Notes under the pieces: model-generated | Databases searched by the model: none | What the model was told of the DNA's origin: nothing | The model's input: the letters and a program-made list of their open reading frames with translations, nothing else | NCBI RefSeq assembly: GCF_023499215.1 | Contig: NZ_JAKHSK010000020.1 | Location: 1 to 64,000, forward strand | Length of the DNA: 64,000 nucleotides | DNA from: Zunongwangia pacifica | GTDB taxonomy: Bacteria > Bacteroidota > Bacteroidia > Flavobacteriales > Flavobacteriaceae | Direction: 5' to 3' | Translations under genes and position numbers: made by a program | Shown here: positions 60,384 to 64,000 of the stretch, piece by piece | Position numbering within the stretch: the stretch's first letter is position 1 | Layout: every line of letters begins with the position of its first letter

Positions 60384-61568
60384 ATGAAAAAAATAAAGCA
60401 TACAGTGTACTTTGTATGTCTGTTCAGTTTTCTGTTTTCCCTTACTAATTGTAAGGGAGACGGAAAGTCTGAAAAGACTCAGGAAAATGCAACTACTACA
60501 GAATCCGAAATCGATTTCTTGACCAAAGAAGATTACGGAACCACTCCAGAAGGCGAAAAGGTAGCGCAGTATACCTTAACCAACAAAGCAGGAATGGAAG
60601 TGAAAATTATCACCTACGGCGGGCGTATCACTTCGCTCAAAGTTCCAGATAAAAATGGCCAATTTGAAGATGTAATTTTAGGCTTCGATTCCATAAGTCA
60701 GTACACTTCAGATCATCCTTATTTTGGTGCTTTAATTGGTCGTTTTGGAAACAGGATTGCCGGTGGTAAATTCAGTTTAGATGGGGAAGCGTATCAACTT
60801 CCGCAGAATGATGGCCAAAATTCTTTACATGGCGGTGATAAAGGTTTTGATAAAGTAGTTTGGAGGGCCGAAGTTCCTGCAGATAGTACTTCATTAGTTT
60901 TAACGTATAAAAGTAAAGATGGAGAAATGGGATATCCCGGGAATCTTGATGTAAAAGTGACTTATACATTAAATGAAGATAATTCTTTGGATGTTGATTA
61001 CGAGGCCCAGACTGATAAAAAAACAGTGGTTAACCTTACACAACATTCTTATTTTAATTTAACAGGAGATTTTAATAAAACCATTTTAGATCACGAAGTA
61101 GTGATTAATGCTGATCAATTTTTGCCGGTAGATAAAACATTAATTCCTACAGGAGAGATCAGAAACGTTGAAGGGACTCCTTTTAATTTTACGGAGGCTA
61201 AAAAAGTAGGTAAAGAAATTGAAGCTGAAAATGAACAATTAAAGCTTGGATTAGGTTACGATCATTGTTGGGTGTTAAATGATCAAACCGAAGATATGCA
61301 TTTTGCAGCTTCAGCTTACGATCCTGAAAGTGGACGATTTATGGAAGTTTCAACTACAGAACCCGGAATTCAGTTTTATACCGGTAATTTTCTTGATGGC
61401 ACTTTACCACAACAGGGCGGTAAAGGGACCTATGCTAAACGATCTGGTTTTTGTTTAGAAACACAACATTACCCAGATTCACCCAATCAGGAAAACTTCC
61501 CATCTGTGGTTTTAAACCCGGGAGAGCAATACAGCTCTAAAACAACCTTTAAATTCTCTGTAAAATAA
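60384..61568 (+). CDS. galM: Aldose 1-epimerase, lipoprotein type
   Basis: A 394-residue enzyme with a lipoprotein signal (VCLFSFLFSLTNC, Cys23), so it is probably anchored outside the cytoplasmic membrane. The mutarotase domain contains FGALIGRFGNRIAGGKF, NSLHGGDKGFDKVVW with catalytic His, the second His in NLTQHSYFNLTG and the Glu in YTGNFLD-type C-terminal region. It speeds interconversion of sugar anomers, here probably of L-arabinose before uptake. It is 13 bp after araA. Confidence 0.92.
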   Translation: MKKIKHTVYFVCLFSFLFSLTNCKGDGKSEKTQENATTTESEIDFLTKEDYGTTPEGEKVAQYTLTNKAGMEVKIITYGGRITSLKVPDKNGQFEDVILGFDSISQYTSDHPYFGALIGRFGNRIAGGKFSLDGEAYQLPQNDGQNSLHGGDKGFDKVVWRAEVPADSTSLVLTYKSKDGEMGYPGNLDVKVTYTLNEDNSLDVDYEAQTDKKTVVNLTQHSYFNLTGDFNKTILDHEVVINADQFLPVDKTLIPTGEIRNVEGTPFNFTEAKKVGKEIEAENEQLKLGLGYDHCWVLNDQTEDMHFAASAYDPESGRFMEVSTTEPGIQFYTGNFLDGTLPQQGGKGTYAKRSGFCLETQHYPDSPNQENFPSVVLNPGEQYSSKTTFKFSVK

Positions 61569-61572
61569 TACT

Positions 61573-63276
61573 ATGCAAACATTCGATACTTTAGACTGGA
61601 TCGTTATAGGAGTGTTTTGTCTTATGCTTATTGGGGTAATACTTTATGTAGTAAGACAAAAATCTAACGATTCTGCCGATTATTTTCTGGGAGGTAAAGA
61701 TGCCGGTTGGATTGCCATTGGTACATCGATATTTGCTTCAAACATAGGATCTGAACATTTAATTGGTCTTGCCGGTGCCGGTGCTTCCAGTGGTATGGCC
61801 ATGGCGCATTGGGAAATCCAGGGATGGATGATCTTAATTTTAGGTTGGGTTTTTGTGCCTTTTTATAGCAGGAGTATGGTATATACCATGCCCGAATTTT
61901 TAGAAAGAAGATATAATAAGCAATCACGTACTATCCTTTCAGTAATTTCTTTAATTAGTTATGTGCTTACCAAAGTTGCGGTGACGGTGTATGCCGGCGG
62001 TCTTGTTTTTCAGGAAGTATTTGGAATTGAGAAACTATGGGGGATCGATTTCTTCTGGATTGCAGCTATAGGTTTGGTTTTAATTACCGCTTTATATACC
62101 ATTTTTGGGGGAATGAAGTCGGTTTTATATACTTCAATTTTACAAACGCCAATTTTACTTTTAGGGTCGGCCATTATTGTGGTTTTAGGACTTAAAGAAG
62201 TAGGCGGATGGGATGAAATGATTGCCATTACCAGCTCTATAGAAGTGAATGATTATGGCGATTCTATGGCTAATCTTATAAGAAGTAATAATGATCCAGA
62301 TTTTCCCTGGTTAGGTGCTTTAATCGGGTCTTCTATTATCGGATTTTGGTATTGGTGTACAGACCAGTATATCGTTCAGCGTGTCCTTTCAGGAAAGAAT
62401 TTAAAAGAGTCTCGTAGAGGTACTATTTTTGGCGCGTATTTAAAGTTATTACCGGTATTTTTATTCTTAATTCCCGGAATGATCGCTTTTTCGATTCATT
62501 ATCAAAATATTTCGGCAGGGGGAGAAGGATTCCTACCATTTTTGGACAATGGTGTAGCCAATGCCGATGCCGCATTTCCTACTTTGGTAGCGAAGTTGTT
62601 ACCGGCAGGAGTAAAAGGATTGGTAGTTTGCGGAATTTTAGCAGCATTGATGAGTTCTTTAGCTTCGCTATTTAATTCGTCTGCGATGTTATTTACGATC
62701 GATTTTTATAAGCGTCTAAAACCTGAAACACCAGAAAAGAAATTGGTGAAAATAGGTCAGGTTGCTACCCTTGTTATTGTGATATTGGGAATTTTATGGA
62801 TTCCGATTATGAGAAGTGTAGGTGATGTATTGTATACCTATCTGCAAGACGTACAATCTGTACTGGCACCGGGAATTGCTTCAGCCTTCTTATTAGGAAT
62901 TACCTGGAAGCGAACCAGTGCAAAAGGCGGAATGTGGGGTTTAATTTCTGGATTGGTTATAGGATTAACACGTTTAGGGGCGAAAGTGTATTACAGTAAT
63001 TTAGCTGATGCACCAGATTCGTTATTTAAATACTTATTTTACGATCTTAACTGGCTATATTTCTGTGGTTGGATGTTCCTTTTCTGTATTCTTGTGGTAA
63101 TTGGGGTTTCTTTAGCTACTGAAGCACCAGAAGCACAAAAAATTAAAGGATTGGTGTTTGGTACTACCACTAAAGAAGATAATGAAGAAGACCGTAAAAG
63201 CTGGAATAAATGGGATGTTATTCATTCGGGTATTATTTTGGCTTTAACAGGTGCTTTTTACTGGTATTTTTGGTAA
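61573..63276 (+). CDS. Sodium/solute symporter (SSS family), probable arabinose transporter
   Basis: A 567-residue protein with about 13-14 transmembrane segments. It has the SSS hallmark SADYFLGGKDAGWIAIGTSI, GSEHLIGLAGAGASSGMAMA (sugar-transporter subfamily as in vSGLT), YTIFGGMKSVLYTSILQTPI and FWYWCTDQYIVQRVLSGKN. It is 4 bp after galM and last in the operon. The operon context indicates Na+-driven L-arabinose import across the inner membrane. Confidence 0.93.
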   Translation: MQTFDTLDWIVIGVFCLMLIGVILYVVRQKSNDSADYFLGGKDAGWIAIGTSIFASNIGSEHLIGLAGAGASSGMAMAHWEIQGWMILILGWVFVPFYSRSMVYTMPEFLERRYNKQSRTILSVISLISYVLTKVAVTVYAGGLVFQEVFGIEKLWGIDFFWIAAIGLVLITALYTIFGGMKSVLYTSILQTPILLLGSAIIVVLGLKEVGGWDEMIAITSSIEVNDYGDSMANLIRSNNDPDFPWLGALIGSSIIGFWYWCTDQYIVQRVLSGKNLKESRRGTIFGAYLKLLPVFLFLIPGMIAFSIHYQNISAGGEGFLPFLDNGVANADAAFPTLVAKLLPAGVKGLVVCGILAALMSSLASLFNSSAMLFTIDFYKRLKPETPEKKLVKIGQVATLVIVILGILWIPIMRSVGDVLYTYLQDVQSVLAPGIASAFLLGITWKRTSAKGGMWGLISGLVIGLTRLGAKVYYSNLADAPDSLFKYLFYDLNWLYFCGWMFLFCILVVIGVSLATEAPEAQKIKGLVFGTTTKEDNEEDRKSWNKWDVIHSGIILALTGAFYWYFW

Positions 63277-63301
63277 AAAGAGGTTATATACTATTTAAGT
63301 T

Positions 63302-63333
63302 AAAGCCGATAACTTAGTTTTATCGGCTTTTTC
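63302..63333 (+). terminator. Terminator of the ara operon
   Basis: AAAGCCGATAA (63302-63312) pairs with TTATCGGCTTT (63320-63330), followed by T. Confidence 0.87.
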
Positions 63334-63858
63334 ATTTGTCCAGGCAGAAAAATATTCGTTTAAGTCTGTATAATTAATGCCCAAATCAAGTAATGTTGAT
63401 ATTTGATAAAAATGAACCTTATTTTTGGGCATTTTTTGGATGAATTTTACTCGATTATCCAGATGAAATGCTTTGAGAAAGATCTTATGATGATAAGGAT
63501 TGCGATGTTTCGAAATAGAAAATAATTTTTAAATGTCTCATAAGCTTTATCCCTAGGTCATTTGCTTGTAGGATGGATTAAATAAAATGATGTAAAATGC
63601 CTATATTGCTTTGTGCCATAGATGATAAATAAAATGCCGATTATTTGTAAAAACAATCATATTTTATCTATTTCGTAAGATAAACTGATTAAATTTTAGT
63701 TTTTTTGGCAATGAGTTTTATTGATGGAGAATAGTTATTGCTTTTTCTCTTTAATTTGGCAAAGTAGAGTTGGTGTAATGTCTTAAGAATGTATTCTTAA
63801 AAAGAGACTTAATGTTCTTATGATCACTGGCAGGGTGAAAAAATATTGAAATTTTTAA
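63334..63858. other. Long intergenic region with one dispersed repeat
   Basis: About 525 bp of AT-rich DNA between the operon terminator and the LacI gene. The only structure noted is the repeat at 63445-63473. No second copy of the TAAGTGT-N7-ACACTTA motif and no RNA gene were seen. Confidence 0.5.
63445..63473. repeat. Dispersed intergenic repeat, copy d
   Basis: TTTTACTCGATTATCCAGAT followed by GAAATGCTT, close to copy a (16342-16380) but lacking the GTCCCG tail. Confidence 0.6.
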
Positions 63859-64000
63859 ATGAAAAAAAAGCGTTATTCTTTAAAAGATATAGCCAATGAA
63901 TTTGGTGTTTCTTCAACAACTGTTTCCTTCATCTTAAACGGAAAAGCAAAAGAGAAAAGAATTTCAGAAGAATTAACTAATAAGGTTTTAGAATTTACTA
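63859..64000 (+). CDS. LacI family transcriptional regulator, N-terminal part
   Basis: 47 codons are visible before the window ends. KRYSLKDIANEFGVSSTTVS and FILNGKAKEKRIS form a LacI-type helix-turn-helix, including the VSxTTVSxxLNG recognition helix. The effector domain lies beyond the edge. Being next to the ara operon it may sense another sugar of the same polysaccharide and probably begins the next locus. Confidence 0.88.
   Translation, partial: MKKKRYSLKDIANEFGVSSTTVSFILNGKAKEKRISEELTNKVLEFT

Noticed and set aside
1-64000. CRISPR array, rRNA genes, or complete prophage
   Set aside because: No regularly spaced repeats, no rRNA sequence and no phage structural genes were seen on reading both strands.

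Overview
The window looks like a chromosomal segment of a marine or soil flavobacterium (family Flavobacteriaceae, relatives of Gramella or Zunongwangia). The reasons are AT-rich intergenic DNA, many promoter -7 boxes of the Bacteroidetes form TAnnTTTG, two TonB-dependent receptors with carboxypeptidase-like N-terminal domains, and several families found mainly in Bacteroidetes (DUF4290, DUF6146, DUF6787, BatA, TIGR02757, a Nudix-type arabinose regulator). This is inferred from families and motifs; no database search was possible.

Positions 1 to about 9,780 are an accessory island. It opens with the end of an IS256-like element, followed by a divergent MarR regulator and a short UvrA-like ATPase that share a perfect 29-bp palindrome. 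Next come two cassettes of the same design (short-chain dehydrogenase followed by AraC regulator, both on the minus strand). Between them lies a TetR-controlled membrane-protein pair. Four gene remnants or fragment types are present: a MocR-type regulator, a LOG-family protein, an SRPBCC protein, and two copies of the 5' end of a conjugative-element CHC2 primase. The two cassettes have nearly identical flanks (about 90-94 percent) but different cargo. The island ends next to a tRNA-Met gene.

From 9,834 to about 47,000 the content is mostly housekeeping: HU, fmt, recQ, murA, pta-ackA, msrA, folE, serC and a PGDH-like dehydrogenase, an acyl-CoA reductase, a ferredoxin, an ABC ATPase, a GAF histidine kinase and many conserved small proteins. 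Two outer-membrane uptake loci are embedded in it. One is a siderophore-type receptor with a DUF4198 partner; the other is a receptor with a long His/Asp/Glu loop beside a His-rich small protein, probably for zinc or another divalent metal. Three enzymes lack residues that define their family: MurA has Asp for the fosfomycin-target Cys, a dihydroorotase homologue lacks the HxH metal site, and the PGDH homologue lacks the catalytic Arg.

From about 48,900 to the right edge is an L-arabinose/arabinan utilisation locus. It holds a Nudix-type AraR-like regulator with a degenerate Nudix box, a GH51 arabinofuranosidase, a GH127 beta-L-arabinofuranosidase, a second GH51, and then araB-araD-araA-galM-sodium/sugar symporter as a tight operon. 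A LacI-type regulator runs off the right edge. Two inverted repeats of the same type (TAAGTGT-N7-ACACTTA) lie at the first GH51 promoter and the araB promoter and are the likely AraR operators. The logic is: periplasmic or surface release of L-arabinose, import by the symporter, anomer conversion by GalM, and isomerase, kinase and epimerase steps to xylulose-5-phosphate.
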